A stretch of DNA of 64,000 nucleotides from Singulisphaera sp. GP187 (GCA_945871915.1 CAMBXO010000009.1:40487-104486); one strand, 5' to 3'; positions 1-10,000 are shown, counted from the first letter of the stretch. The notes: generated by a model not told the origin, from the letters alone. Made by a program: numbers and translations.

Positions 1-516
1 GGGACTTCCAAACGCAAAGACCAGTTCGCCTTGCTGCGGATCCTGCAGAGCCCGCCGCGCAGCAACCAGACCGGACGCACTGGTCTGCAGCACGGCAATG
101 TCTGTCTTGAGATCCAATCCAATCAATTTCGCTTCTCGCCGCTCGCCATCATTCAACTGAACTTCCACTCGATTGGAACCATCCACCACATGCGCGTTGG
201 TGACAATGTGCCCGTGCTCGTCGTACACCCAGCCGCTGCCAGAACTGAAGACCGGCCGATTATTGCGAGACCCTCGCATGGATCCAACGGTGCTCACATG
301 CACGACACTGGGTTCAACCAGCGTTGCGATGTCTCGCATGCTTTGCGAAAGTCCATCAAGAATCGTGCCCTTTTGAAGTCGAAGATCCGCGGAGGCCATT
401 TCGATGGCGGTGCTTTCTCGCGTCAGTTGACGAACCGCCGCAGGTGCCGCCAGCAGAAGTGCACCTGCCGCCGCCAACGTGACCAAGGCCGGGCCGAGGT
501 GCTCAAGCTTTCGCAT
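1..516 (-). CDS. HtrA/DegP-type serine protease, N-terminal part (cut by window start)
   Basis: Only the first 172 codons are in the window; the gene runs off the left edge. The product begins with a hydrophobic segment (about residues 8-30) that could be a signal peptide or membrane anchor. It continues into a trypsin-like fold: the motif TNAHVVDG carries the catalytic His and KTDIAVLQ the catalytic Asp, while the catalytic Ser and any PDZ domain lie outside. The family degrades or refolds damaged envelope proteins. I chose the ATG at 516 because GGAG lies nine bases upstream; an in-frame ATG at 531 has no usable spacing. The start lies inside the end of panB (14-base overlap), so the two are probably cotranscribed. 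The exact family member cannot be told. Confidence 0.85.
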   Translation of the reverse strand, partial: MRKLEHLGPALVTLAAAGALLLAAPAAVRQLTRESTAIEMASADLRLQKGTILDGLSQSMRDIATLVEPSVVHVSTVGSMRGSRNNRPVFSSGSGWVYDEHGHIVTNAHVVDGSNRVEVQLNDGERREAKLIGLDLKTDIAVLQTSASGLVAARRALQDPQQGELVFAFGSP

Positions 517-1387
517 GCGTCTGCGCTCCATCCTGCAGCAGTAGGCGCAGTCTCTCGGCTTCGGAATCACGCATGTTGAACGTGTTGTCGATGTGACCCT
601 GGTGCACTCGATCCCGCCACGCTTGGGCCGTTTGCTGCAACGATGCACCAAGCGACGCCATCGGCTTCGCAAATCCGGGTTGCCACGAGGAAAGACCGAG
701 TAAATCGTGAAGCACAATCACCTGACCATGGCACGCCGGGCCCGCACCACATCCGATCACGGGAATGGTGGCCCGTTCAACAATGCGGCTTGTCACTTCA
801 CCCGGACACGCTTCCACCAGCAACATGCACGCGCCGGCAGCTTCGAGAGCCGCGGCATCGTGTAACAGGCTGACCGCCTGCTCAGCCGTTCGACCGACCG
901 AGAAGCATCCGCCATGTACTTTGGTTTGCTGTGGACGACTGCCCACATGTGCCACCACTGGAATACCCGCCCGAACCATGCGGCCCACAAGCGGTGCCCA
1001 TGTGCGATCCACTTCCACCTTCACACAATCGGCCATGCCCTCGGTGAGAAACCTCGCGGCATTTCGCAAGGCGTCATCTTCGTTTGCTTGGTAACTCATA
1101 AATGGCATGTCGGCCATCACCAGCCGCGTGGGCGCGCCGCGTTTGACGGCCCGGGTAATTGACACCATGAAATCAAGAGGAGCGTGAATGGTGCTTGGAA
1201 GACCAAGAATCATTTCGGCGGCGGTGTCGCCAACCAACAGAACTTCGATGCCCGCTCGTTCCAGCCATGTGGCGGTTGTGGCGTCGTAACAGGTCAGGCA
1301 CGCGAAGCGTTTGCCGGCGCGAACAGCGCCGACCAACGATCGAAGCGAAACTGTTTCCGGGGTTGCTGAAGTGACACTCATGCCCAA
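503..1387 (-). CDS. panB: 3-methyl-2-oxobutanoate hydroxymethyltransferase
   Basis: Cytoplasmic enzyme that transfers a hydroxymethyl group from 5,10-methylenetetrahydrofolate to 2-oxoisovalerate to make ketopantoate, the first committed step of pantothenate and coenzyme A synthesis. The 294-residue product has the family length plus a slightly long N terminus. LTCYDA (31-36), VGDTAAEM (52-59) and MADMPF (91-96) match the substrate and Mg-binding segments, with likely metal ligands D54, D93 and E125. E192 in LLVEACPGE sits where the catalytic Glu of E. coli PanB lies. A second start at codon 3 is possible. It is downstream of coaD in the same minus-strand run, which gives two steps of coenzyme A synthesis in one transcription unit. 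Confidence 0.95.
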   Translation of the reverse strand: MGMSVTSATPETVSLRSLVGAVRAGKRFACLTCYDATTATWLERAGIEVLLVGDTAAEMILGLPSTIHAPLDFMVSITRAVKRGAPTRLVMADMPFMSYQANEDDALRNAARFLTEGMADCVKVEVDRTWAPLVGRMVRAGIPVVAHVGSRPQQTKVHGGCFSVGRTAEQAVSLLHDAAALEAAGACMLLVEACPGEVTSRIVERATIPVIGCGAGPACHGQVIVLHDLLGLSSWQPGFAKPMASLGASLQQTAQAWRDRVHQGHIDNTFNMRDSEAERLRLLLQDGAQTHAKA

Positions 1388-1424
1388 AGTCTATCCGAGC
1401 GATCCGATTTCACCCTATTCATGT

Positions 1425-2108
1425 TCAGAATCGACGAATCGGATTCGCAAAGAGATTGTCTCGCCCCGGCACAATCAGGTCCGCGATTTCAATCACCTCT
1501 GCAAGACTTGCGAGCCCCTGCTGAATGTCAAAGCATGGTGCAATCATCATTCCTTTTTCAAGATGCTCTGCCGTGGCGATTGCATCACCAGTGATCAACA
1601 GCGTGTTGCTGGTGGACGGCACCAGCAGGCCACTGTTGCCGGGTGTCACACCTGGCAGTGGAAAGAGGTCTACACCTTCCTCAAGACGATCGGGCGCGTC
1701 TTGGCAATTTCGCAACATCGCAAGTTCCTCGGAAACCATCCGCTCCACTTCCACATCGGCATGGTGCTGTGCCTGTTGCAAGCGTTGCTTCAACTGTTCT
1801 GCAACACCCTCTCGTTCGGTTGCCGCCAACAGCACTTCGGCATCAGGAAACGCCGCCAGACCGCGCCGTCGCATCGGATGAAAGCTGGTCAGAAACACAT
1901 GGGTGATGTCCTTGGGTGACTTGCCACTTCGCTCCGCCAGCCGAGGAATCAACACCTGCGCCGGCAAAGACGGGTCGACCACGATGCAGGACTTGCCGGC
2001 TTCAAGCAGCGTGGTGGTTGCGTGAGCGGGCCGCACCTCGCTCTTTTCTCCCCAGACCGGGTGAGCGGCAATCGCACCGATGGAAATCACTCGAATCCGA
2101 ACAGCCAT
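1425..2108 (-). CDS. Metallo-beta-lactamase-fold protein with degenerate metal site
   Basis: The 227-residue product keeps the layout of a small metallo-beta-lactamase-fold hydrolase: an N-terminal strand pair, HVFLTSFHPMRRRG (70-83) where the THxHxDH motif should be, PLPGVTPGNSGLL (150-162) for the usual PGHTPGS, LLITGDA (170-176), and LIVPGRDN (211-218) near the end. Most zinc ligands are replaced: S75, M79 and R80 stand for H, D and H of the first motif, V154 for the second-motif His, and R216 for the last His; H77 and D175 remain. A zinc hydrolase is therefore unlikely; it may be a binding or scaffold protein. It starts three bases after coaD stops, so it is almost certainly cotranscribed with coaD. 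Function unknown. Confidence 0.7.
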   Translation of the reverse strand: MAVRIRVISIGAIAAHPVWGEKSEVRPAHATTTLLEAGKSCIVVDPSLPAQVLIPRLAERSGKSPKDITHVFLTSFHPMRRRGLAAFPDAEVLLAATEREGVAEQLKQRLQQAQHHADVEVERMVSEELAMLRNCQDAPDRLEEGVDLFPLPGVTPGNSGLLVPSTSNTLLITGDAIATAEHLEKGMMIAPCFDIQQGLASLAEVIEIADLIVPGRDNLFANPIRRF

Positions 2109-2111
2109 GAT

Positions 2112-2666
2112 TTAGTCCACAGGCGTTTCGACCGCCATCATTCCTAGTGGATTGGCTGGATCGTTTCGCTTGGCTGCCAACGCGGCGATGACTTCTGGTG
2201 GGACCAATGTTCCCAGCCGACTCAAATCGCCGCCGAATGCAGCAATCTGCTTGATGAGGCTGCTGGAGACATACGCAAAGTTTTCGCCCGTCACAATAAA
2301 CACGGTCTCCACGCCGGCCACCTGGCGATTGGTGATGGCGAGTTGGCATTCATTGGCAAGATCGGTGACATTGCGGATACCTCGAATGATGGCCGAGGCA
2401 TTCACTTTGCGTGCAAAGTCGATCGTCAATCCGTGGTAGGCCTCCACTCGAACCCGCGCACCGGCAGGATTGCGCTTAACCAGTTGTTGCACTAGCCCCT
2501 CGGCATGCGCCTTCCGCTCATCAATCGTAAAGAGAGGCGGCTTGTTGGGGTTGTGCCCGATGGCCAGGATCACCTCGTCGAAAATGGATCGACTTCGCTC
2601 AAGCACATCAAGGTGCCCCAGCGTGATCGGGTCAAAACTGCCTGTGTAGATGGCAAGGTGAGGCAT
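2112..2666 (-). CDS. coaD: Phosphopantetheine adenylyltransferase
   Basis: Transfers AMP from ATP to 4'-phosphopantetheine to give dephospho-coenzyme A, the penultimate step of coenzyme A synthesis in the cytoplasm. TGSFDPITLGH (8-18) is the nucleotidyltransferase T/HxGH signature with H18. IRGIRNVTDLANECQLA (about 94-110) and YVSSSLIKQI (about 131-140) are the other conserved blocks. At 184 residues it is about 25 longer than E. coli CoaD, mostly as a C-terminal tail with no recognisable motif. It heads the run coaD, MBL-fold protein, panB, htrA. The upstream hairpin at 2797-2830 separates it from the fatty-acid genes. Confidence 0.95.
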   Translation of the reverse strand: MPHLAIYTGSFDPITLGHLDVLERSRSIFDEVILAIGHNPNKPPLFTIDERKAHAEGLVQQLVKRNPAGARVRVEAYHGLTIDFARKVNASAIIRGIRNVTDLANECQLAITNRQVAGVETVFIVTGENFAYVSSSLIKQIAAFGGDLSRLGTLVPPEVIAALAAKRNDPANPLGMMAVETPVD

Positions 2667-2796
2667 GGTGGAGTGCAGGAGTTATGGCACCTGCGGATTG
2701 GAGAAGGTAGCGGATTTTTGAAGTTGTTCGTTGCCGGAAACCGTGCAGAAGGCATCTTGATCTTGTTCGCGGCCGACACCGCGACACCCTGCAGAA

Positions 2797-2830
2797 GCCC
2801 CGCTTCAATGGTGCCTCCTTGAAGCGGGGC
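2797..2830 (-). terminator. 12-bp hairpin between the fatty-acid genes and coaD
   Basis: Perfect 12-base inverted repeat (2797-2808 with 2819-2830) around a 10-base loop, GC-rich at its base. It lies 17 bases beyond the stop of the dehydratase gene and about 130 bases before coaD. Read along the minus strand it is preceded by an A-rich tract and followed by TTCTGC rather than a clean U tract. It could terminate or attenuate transcription of the upstream run, or protect the transcript end. Termination is inference. Confidence 0.5.
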
Positions 2831-2847
2831 ATTCATTTTTGCACCGC

Positions 2848-3360
2848 TTAACCCTTGGAAGCTGCCGTCATGGCTTTGTCCAATCCAACGCCTCGCAGCA
2901 GCGTTCGGAAATTCTCGCCAAAGACAAAATTCTCCTCTGGGAAGATATTGCCGCTTCGATTCTGATCGATATGACTGAAGACGATTTCCGAAGTACCGAT
3001 CGTCTCCCATTGGCCAATAGTGTGATCGAGCCGCTCAATCGTTCCGGTGGTGCTGGCACCCGCCTCATCGAGCCGTTCAATCAATGCGGTGTAACGAATG
3101 CACTGCCCGGGAACCACATCGCTATGCAGAGTGAAACTTCCAATCTTCGCCAGAATGACTTTTTCACGGAAGTCGCGGCAACTGCCAACAAGAATCCCCG
3201 CCGTCTGTGCCATGCCCTCCACCATCAGGCTCGCGGGCATGATCGGCTGATCCGGAAAGTGATCGTGGAGATATTCCTCGGCGAGACTGACATTTTTCAC
3301 AGCCACCATGCGGCGACCGGGCTCGTAGGACAAGACTGAATCAATCCACATCCAACGCAT
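2848..3360 (-). CDS. 3-hydroxyacyl-ACP dehydratase-like hotdog protein (second copy)
   Basis: FabZ/FabA-like hotdog-fold protein of 170 residues, expected to dehydrate 3-hydroxyacyl groups carried on an acyl carrier protein. DHFPDQPIMP (33-42) holds the catalytic His (H34) and LMVEGMAQ (45-52) the catalytic Glu (E48), so it should be active. The C-terminal third is longer than in E. coli FabZ (151 residues). I chose the ATG at 3360, which begins MRWMWIDSVL and aligns with the N terminus of the other dehydratase copy. AAGG lies just upstream, and the longer frame to 3411 would overlap the ACP gene. It is the last of three genes, dehydratase, ACP, dehydratase. Whether it serves ordinary or special lipids cannot be told from sequence. 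Confidence 0.85.
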   Translation of the reverse strand: MRWMWIDSVLSYEPGRRMVAVKNVSLAEEYLHDHFPDQPIMPASLMVEGMAQTAGILVGSCRDFREKVILAKIGSFTLHSDVVPGQCIRYTALIERLDEAGASTTGTIERLDHTIGQWETIGTSEIVFSHIDQNRSGNIFPEENFVFGENFRTLLRGVGLDKAMTAASKG

Positions 3361-3388
3361 CAGTAGACCTTGATCTGGCAGACGATGT

Positions 3389-3793
3389 TCACTTGGCAAG
3401 CCTGCGTTCAAGGAAGTCGCACAGGCTCTTGACCGTGAACACTTCGCTCAACTTCTTCACCGTTCGATCTCCCTCGAAATTGGAGAAATCAATATGCGGC
3501 AATTTCTGTTTCAGCAATGCCATGCCCGTGTCCGTCAACTTTCCGTTGACCACCATCGTGGCATCCTGCAGCAGATTTTCCGGAAATAACTCCCCCTGCT
3601 CAATCTTGAATGGCTTGTCTGGAGTCGAGAATTTCTTTTCCATTCGAAATTGAATGTCAAGAAAATCGATGCTCTCGGCACCAAGGTCACCCGTCAGCGT
3701 CGCCTGCGGCTTTGCCTCTTCGGCATCTACGCCAAGAGCTTCCTCAAGAACTTCGATCACGCCCTCCTCGATCTGCTGACGATTGAATGCCAA
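3389..3793 (-). CDS. Acyl carrier protein with a large insertion
   Basis: Carrier protein that holds acyl chains as thioesters on a phosphopantetheine arm. DLGAESIDFLDI (36-47) is the attachment motif with S41. The protein is 134 residues instead of about 80. After helix II (RMEKKF, 50-55) comes an insert of roughly 55 residues, rich in K, L and D, before the normal last helix (TVKSLCDFLERRL). I chose the TTG at 3793 because AGGAG lies seven bases upstream; the frame to 3829 has no such site. It lies between two FabZ-like genes, so it probably presents 3-hydroxyacyl chains to them. The housekeeping ACP is probably encoded elsewhere, which is inference. Confidence 0.8.
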   Translation of the reverse strand: MAFNRQQIEEGVIEVLEEALGVDAEEAKPQATLTGDLGAESIDFLDIQFRMEKKFSTPDKPFKIEQGELFPENLLQDATMVVNGKLTDTGMALLKQKLPHIDFSNFEGDRTVKKLSEVFTVKSLCDFLERRLAK

Positions 3794-3846
3794 GTGGTGT
3801 CTCCTATTTTCCTGTTGCGTTCTCTGCAATCAAGTCGATGCCCGAA

Positions 3847-4260
3847 TCACGTTGTGGTCGCTGCCGCAACCGAAATTCGAGCTGGCCGCATTGTAAAGCG
3901 TCCTGCCACGGCTGTCTCGCTGGTTCCATCCTGCCGCACAACACTTGCGGTGCCTTTCATGCTGAAGGAACCATCACCATTCGATTTTTCAAGATTCACT
4001 TCCACCTTCAGCGACTCGCCTGGCCGCACAAAGCTGCCGTAACGCAACACCTTGACTTGACCCAGCACAAGGTTGGGGGCGCGATCCTTCAGCAATTCGC
4101 GGGCAGCCTGCGTAAGCGCTTCCAGCATGAAAACTCCGGGTAAAACGGGAAACCCCGGAAAGTGATCGGCCAGATATTCCTCGGCTGCCGTGACATTTTT
4201 GACGGCCGTCAGTGATGAGTCGGTGCGGTGAAGAACCTGATCGATCAAGATGAATTTCAT
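3847..4260 (-). CDS. 3-hydroxyacyl-ACP dehydratase-like hotdog protein (first copy)
   Basis: FabZ-like protein of 137 residues. DHFPGFPVLPG (32-42) carries the catalytic His (H33) and FMLEALTQ (44-51) the catalytic Glu (E47). The start MKFILIDQVL at 4260 has GGAG five bases upstream; an open frame to 4377 is upstream noise. It is compact, near the minimal hotdog length, while the second copy is 33 residues longer, so the two may differ in substrate. It is the first gene of the trio that also encodes the long ACP, 135 bases after ftsK, a gap large enough for its own promoter although I cannot name one with confidence. Confidence 0.85.
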   Translation of the reverse strand: MKFILIDQVLHRTDSSLTAVKNVTAAEEYLADHFPGFPVLPGVFMLEALTQAARELLKDRAPNLVLGQVKVLRYGSFVRPGESLKVEVNLEKSNGDGSFSMKGTASVVRQDGTSETAVAGRFTMRPARISVAAATTT

Positions 4261-4395
4261 GGGGTCTCCATTCTGCGTCGCTTCTGCATTGCTCCATCGG
4301 CTGTCCAGCGAGAACGCCATGGCAACCGCAGAGCGATAAGAAGAATCTACCGCAGTCAGTCCCTCCCCGTCATACACGCGGATGACAAGCCGGCC

Positions 4396-7008
4396 TCAAT
4401 TCTTGTATTCACCTTCAAATTCATCAGGCACAGGTTCATCAGCGTCCTCTTGGACATAACGCACTTGATCCACAGGCACTTCGCCTCCGTCGCCCGCCTG
4501 AACCATGGTCTGCATTCGTTTCCAGTCATCAAGCGAAATCAGAACTTCGCGTGCAACGCTTCCATTGTGTTCGCTCAGAATGCCCGCCTGCCCCATTTGA
4601 TCCACCAAGCGACTGGCGCGACCGTATCCAACAGCCAGACGCCGCTGCAGCAGACTCACACTTCCGCGTCCACTTTCAATCATGATCCCCACCGCTTTTT
4701 CAAAGAGAGGATCACGATCGCTTCCATCGGTCAAGGATGCGCCGCTGTCGGCCTCGGCACCGGAGACCGCCTTGGTTCCTCGAATCGCCACCAATTGCCG
4801 CTCGAAACTGGGTTCGGCAACATCCTTCAGGAAGCGAGCCACCTTGCGAGTTTCGGCTTCGGTCACCAGCGTTCCCTGCGCGCGACGAAGTTCACTGTTG
4901 GATGGCGTGAGCACCAGCATGTCACCCTGTCCCAGCAGCAACTCGGCGCCCTTTTGATCCAACACGATTCGACTGTCCATTCCGCTGGCCACTTTGAAAC
5001 TGCAACGACATGGCATGTTGCTCTTGATCAGGCCCGTCACCACATTCGCCTGCGGTCGCTGTGTAGCCAACACAAGGTGAATGCCGACTGCTCGAGCCTT
5101 CTGTGCAATTCGCACAATGGATTGCTCCACTTCCTTGTAACTCATGATGAGGTCGGCCAATTCGTCAATGACAAAGACGAGGTACGGAAGTTTTTTCGGA
5201 ATGCGTGCACGCTCCAGATCGGTGGCCGGTTGCAAACGCGCCACCAGTTCCTCTTCACCCAGCGCGTTGTAGGCAGCAATGTTTTGCACGCCCGCCTTGT
5301 TGAGGTGCTCGTAGCGCTCCTCCATCTTGTCTACTGCCCATTCCAGAATGCCTGCGGCCTTGGCCATCTCGGTGACCACTGGGCACATAAGGTGGGGAAT
5401 ATTGCTGAATTGGCTCATTTCCACCATCTTGGGATCGACCAGACACAACTTGAGTTCATCTGGTCGTTTGGTGTAGAGCCAGCCCATGATGATGGTGTTC
5501 ATGCAAACGCTTTTGCCGCTGCCGGTTGTGCCGCTAATCAGCATGTGCGGCATCTTGGCCAAATCAAGCACCATAGGTTCGCCTGACGAATCCTTGCCAA
5601 GGAACATGGGCAGTGTCATGCCCTGCGCCTGACCGCCACTCATGAGTTCCTTCAATCGCACTTTTTCTTTTTGCTGATTCGGAACTTCGATTCCGACCGC
5701 GGTGCGACCCACCATATTGGGAAGGATGCGAATGTTCGGGGCCTGCAGACTGCGAGCAATATCGCTGGCGATAGTTTGTAAACGAGCGACGCGCGTACCG
5801 GGAGCAAGTTCTACGGAATACAGCGTGACCACTGGTCCGCTTTCGATGCCCGTCACTTCGCCATCAATTGAAAATGTATGAAGGGTCTGCTCGAGTGTCT
5901 GCGCCTGTTCGCGCACGAACGCCTCAACCTGTTCCGACCAACTTCCCTCAGGGTCTTCAAGCATGTCCAGACTTGGAAATTGATAGCCGTCGTAGTTCAC
6001 TTCGCGCGGAATGTCTTCGTCGCGAGCAACAGTCACTTGCGCGTTGGCCATGCGAAGCGGCAACTTGGCAATCTTGGCTTTCAACTCCTCCTCAGTCAGT
6101 TGCGGCTTAGCGGCCATGGCTTCGTCGGCCGCCTTGGCCTCAGCCTCTTCGGCGGCTTCGTCGAGCAGTTCCTCTTCTTCCAGATCGTCGGAAACCGGCA
6201 CATTTCGGCGGATTCTTGCTTCAAGCAAGTCTCTGGCATCGGCGTCCGACAACTCATCCCACGGAATTTCTTCGGGAGAGCGATCCAATTCTGCTGTGGC
6301 GGTCGACGACGACTTCGCCGTGGATGGCATGGCGGTCACACATGCAGGCCGCGGCAGAAAGAGTTGCGGCCGAACGCGCAGCATGGCGATGAGAGACTTC
6401 CAGTCATAGTTTCGAATCGGTTGGGTGGCTCGCCACACTTTGAGCAGGTGGCGCGGAAGTGCAAACACCACTTCATCCATGCAAATGATCGAGCCGAGCG
6501 TGAGTGAAATCAGCAACACCAAACTGGTGAGGGCCGGGCTAAAGCGAAGCGTGAGTTCGTTGGAGATCCACTGCGGAACCAATCCGGCTTCGGCGCCTGG
6601 CAGAATTCCCCAGTCTTGGAACCATGTTGCGTGCAACGAACTCAACCCAAGCATCATCACCGCTGCTCCAAACAAACGAACAAGCGGATGCGAAATCGTT
6701 CGACCGCTGGCCGTTGTCGCCAGCGCGATGGCTGCGGCAATCATGGGGAGCCAAATTCCGATACCGACTCCGAGATAGGTCCAGTACGCAACACCCGAAC
6801 CCAAGAGACCCATCACATTTGATGGTGGATTGTTGTGCACCGCCACGGCATGACTTGGCCAATCCGCTCGACTGAAAGTTGCCAGCGCAAGAAAGAGAAA
6901 AACCCATAGCCCCGCCAGCGCCACCCACGCCGCTCGACGAGCAACTGAGGCGGGCGGGAAATCCCCTGCAGCGGGGCGTGAAACAGCCTTTGACGCATGT
7001 CGTGCCAT
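4396..7008 (-). CDS. ftsK: DNA translocase FtsK/SpoIIIE
   Basis: Membrane-anchored hexameric ATPase that pumps DNA through the division septum and helps chromosome dimer resolution. The N-terminal part has about four membrane segments (roughly residues 25-200), followed by an acidic, Glu/Ala-rich linker. The motor carries a Walker A site ISGTTGSGKS near residue 490 and a Walker B region FVIDELADL near 615. The C-terminal winged helix (about 740-810, containing SVSLLQRRLAVGYGRA) should read polar DNA sequences. I chose the ATG at 7008; a GTG at 7074 would add 22 residues and neither has a Shine-Dalgarno sequence. It lies directly after the permease-peptidase gene. Confidence 0.93.
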   Translation of the reverse strand: MARHASKAVSRPAAGDFPPASVARRAAWVALAGLWVFLFLALATFSRADWPSHAVAVHNNPPSNVMGLLGSGVAYWTYLGVGIGIWLPMIAAAIALATTASGRTISHPLVRLFGAAVMMLGLSSLHATWFQDWGILPGAEAGLVPQWISNELTLRFSPALTSLVLLISLTLGSIICMDEVVFALPRHLLKVWRATQPIRNYDWKSLIAMLRVRPQLFLPRPACVTAMPSTAKSSSTATAELDRSPEEIPWDELSDADARDLLEARIRRNVPVSDDLEEEELLDEAAEEAEAKAADEAMAAKPQLTEEELKAKIAKLPLRMANAQVTVARDEDIPREVNYDGYQFPSLDMLEDPEGSWSEQVEAFVREQAQTLEQTLHTFSIDGEVTGIESGPVVTLYSVELAPGTRVARLQTIASDIARSLQAPNIRILPNMVGRTAVGIEVPNQQKEKVRLKELMSGGQAQGMTLPMFLGKDSSGEPMVLDLAKMPHMLISGTTGSGKSVCMNTIIMGWLYTKRPDELKLCLVDPKMVEMSQFSNIPHLMCPVVTEMAKAAGILEWAVDKMEERYEHLNKAGVQNIAAYNALGEEELVARLQPATDLERARIPKKLPYLVFVIDELADLIMSYKEVEQSIVRIAQKARAVGIHLVLATQRPQANVVTGLIKSNMPCRCSFKVASGMDSRIVLDQKGAELLLGQGDMLVLTPSNSELRRAQGTLVTEAETRKVARFLKDVAEPSFERQLVAIRGTKAVSGAEADSGASLTDGSDRDPLFEKAVGIMIESGRGSVSLLQRRLAVGYGRASRLVDQMGQAGILSEHNGSVAREVLISLDDWKRMQTMVQAGDGGEVPVDQVRYVQEDADEPVPDEFEGEYKN

Positions 7009-7084
7009 AGGTGGATTGATCGGCGGATTGGCTGTTTTGCGGTCAAAAATGGCATAGCGGGTCACGCCCCCCACAGCCGGTCGG

Positions 7085-10000
7085 TCAGTTGGGCACTAGG
7101 ACTGGCTTGGGCAGGTTCACTTCCGCCAACTTCCGGCGAATCTGCAACATGTGCACATCTGGATCCACCTGACACTTCACAGGGAGAAATTGGCACGCGA
7201 TCCTGAATGGCTTGCGTTCACCTGCTCCGACGACCACAAGCCCTCGTGCTTGAGGCGCTCGCGGTTGAGCCGTTGGTGGCTCCACGGTTGTAGTGGACGG
7301 ATCAGTTATTGAAGTGGATGAATCGTTGGTTGAGGCAGGCGGCTCCGGCACCACCTTTTTCGGCTCGACCGCAGGTGTTGGCTTGTCGCCGATGGCAGCA
7401 ACTTCCACTTCCACGGTTCCGGTGCCAACATTCTCAAGCGTGCCTTCCACGATCCATGTGTCGGGGTCGGTCTGTGTCACTTTGGTTTCCCAGATTTTGA
7501 ATTCCGGCAACACCACACTTTGAAACCACTGTGATGCAAAGGTGTCAAAGCCGACCGCATCGGAGGCGTGGCGACGCATCACCTGCAGGAAATCCTGCAG
7601 AAGTGGAAAGTCTGGCCCATCTTTGAAGGTAGCGATGAAATCCCGAAGGCCGGCAAGCATGTGTTGGCGACCCATGTGTTCCATCAGCATCCAGAACACC
7701 CAGCCACCCTTTTCATATGTGGCCGACGCATCACCCGGCCGTGTTCCAGAAAGCCGAACGAGTGGCCGCTCGCTATCGGCATTTCGCCGATTGGAATAGT
7801 CATCCTCCCATTGCCGCAACATTTTCTGCCGCTGATCGTCGCCACGTTTTTCAAGTGTGAGCAGCGCCGCACTGTAATTGGCCAATCCCTCGCTTAGAAC
7901 ATTGCCACCGGGACCCTTGCCCGGCATCAGCATGTTGCCCCACCATTGATGAGCGGCCTCGTGAGCGGTGACAAAGAAAACCAAATCCACATCGTCCTCA
8001 CCACCGGGTCGCGTAAGAAATCCGATCGACTCACTGAAGGTGATGTTGCCAGGGAACCCCTGTGCGTAACCGGCAAGACCTGGAAATTCGGTCAGACGAA
8101 GATCGCGGCGCGGATACTGTGCAAACCACTTTCCGAAATATTCTCGCGACGCGTCAAGAGCCTCCACCATGGCCTTCACATTCCACGGGTGGCGAGGGCT
8201 GTGAAAAATACTCACAGCAGTTCCATCTGCTCGCTCAAGCGGGCCGCCCGCAATGTTGAAGAATCGAACCGGATGATCACTGGTCCAGAGAATGGACTTG
8301 CGGCCATCCTTCACCACCGGCTCTCCCGGAATACCAACACAATTCAGCGTCCAATCTTCGGGGCCTGTCACGGTCACAGCCACATCAAAACCCCACGCAC
8401 TTCCGAATGCCGGATCGGTGACTTCCTTCCATTCATCTGGAAGTGGCTCGGTTGGATCCGTGGCGTTTCGCTCATCCACGCCGATACCTTCTTGATATCC
8501 AATCGAGGGCATAAAACTGGGAGAGAAACTCGTGAGCACCACACCCGACGGAAGAATAAATTCAGATGTTCCGCCACCGTTTCGAGTCCAGCCGTCGGGA
8601 AAGACGCCGTCAAACGAGAAACCAATAGTGACGGTGTCATCCTTTCCGAGGGGTTTTTCCGGTGTAAACACCCAGAGACCGGCTCGATCTTCCACCTTGG
8701 GTGGCGGGACATCGGAAATTCCTTTTTTGACAGCCTCGATCTTTGTTCCGTTGAGTGTCCATGCAAGATTTTGATAGTGCGCACCCTGTGTCAACGGAAT
8801 TTGCTGCAGCGGCTTATTGTGCGGATTGCGAATCACATAGGTGCCCTCTACCTTCAGACTTCGGGAGTAGGGGTCAATGTCCACATGGCCTATCACGCGA
8901 GCGAGTGCCGGAAGCGGCGAGTCACGAAAGGTTGCATCGTTGCGTTTCCAATAGTCGCGACCCATCCGCTCGACTCTTGCACCCTGAAATCCGTTGCGGG
9001 CTTTGATCCAGTTCATACCGCCAAGCACAAGAACGATGGCAAGCAAGGGACTGAGGCGCAACAGCGCGAGAAAGATCGGCTTGGGTCTGATGCGATCCAC
9101 CACGCGCTGCCAATCCATCTGTCGCCGTGGATGAACGGCCAGCGCCGCAACAAGAAACAGTGCGGCAAGTGAAAGCACAAAGAGTCTGTTGAGCACAAGC
9201 GATGGTCGCAGAAATTCCAAACGATCCAGATCGCTCCACACCAAGGCGCTCCAGAGATGCCAGTTGCCGACCCAGGTGAGATACCCACGCACCTGCAGCC
9301 AACCAGTCAAAATCAAAAGACCAAGACCGATGCCGTAGGTGGCGTATCGATTTCGTACGACCCCATGAATAAGGGCGATCAGCGAACACCACACGATCAA
9401 GGTGGGCGTGAGCAACAACGCCCACATTTGCACAAACCGCATGAATTCAAAAGGTGGCCAAATTCCCGAGCGAACCACCTGAACAATGAGAACGATGGTG
9501 CAACCCAGAACGGTGGCCGCCATCAGGACCAATGCCAACCCGGCATTGGCAAGAATTTTTCCAATCAGCAGGCTGGGCGTACTGACGGCACTTGCGCGGA
9601 GCAGGCCTGAGAACCCAAGCCGCTCTTCTCGCACCATGCTCTCCACGGTGTAGAACAGCGTGAGAAAAATCAGCAGAAGTGTGAGCGTGTTAAAGCTGCT
9701 CGCGGCCAGTGAACCCGTGGTTGACAATCGCTCCGTTCCCAGCCACGCCGTGGTCACAAGGCTGGTGCCGACGACTTGAAGAATGATCAGCGGTGCAAAC
9801 AGCCAGACACCTGGGCTTCTCAGGAGCATGCGCAATTCATTTTGAAGCACGATCCACAAACCAACAAAATGACCGATCGGCTGTGTGGACATGTGCATGG
9901 CGTGCAGGCGAATGCGCGGAGTTGACGGCATGGCTGGAGGGACACTGACCATGGACTCCGAAAGTTTTTTTGCGGCGGCCGGTGTCAGTCGCCGTTCGTG

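Noticed and set aside
4228..5586. Long open frame (452 codons) on the plus strand opposite ftsK
   Set aside because: It lies wholly antisense to clear ftsK motor sequence, has no recognisable motif, and reflects codon bias of the real gene.
7946..9172. Plus-strand open frame of 408 codons opposite the permease-peptidase gene
   Set aside because: The minus strand carries the M1 zinc motif in this interval; the opposite frame is rich in His, Arg and Cys and has no domain pattern.
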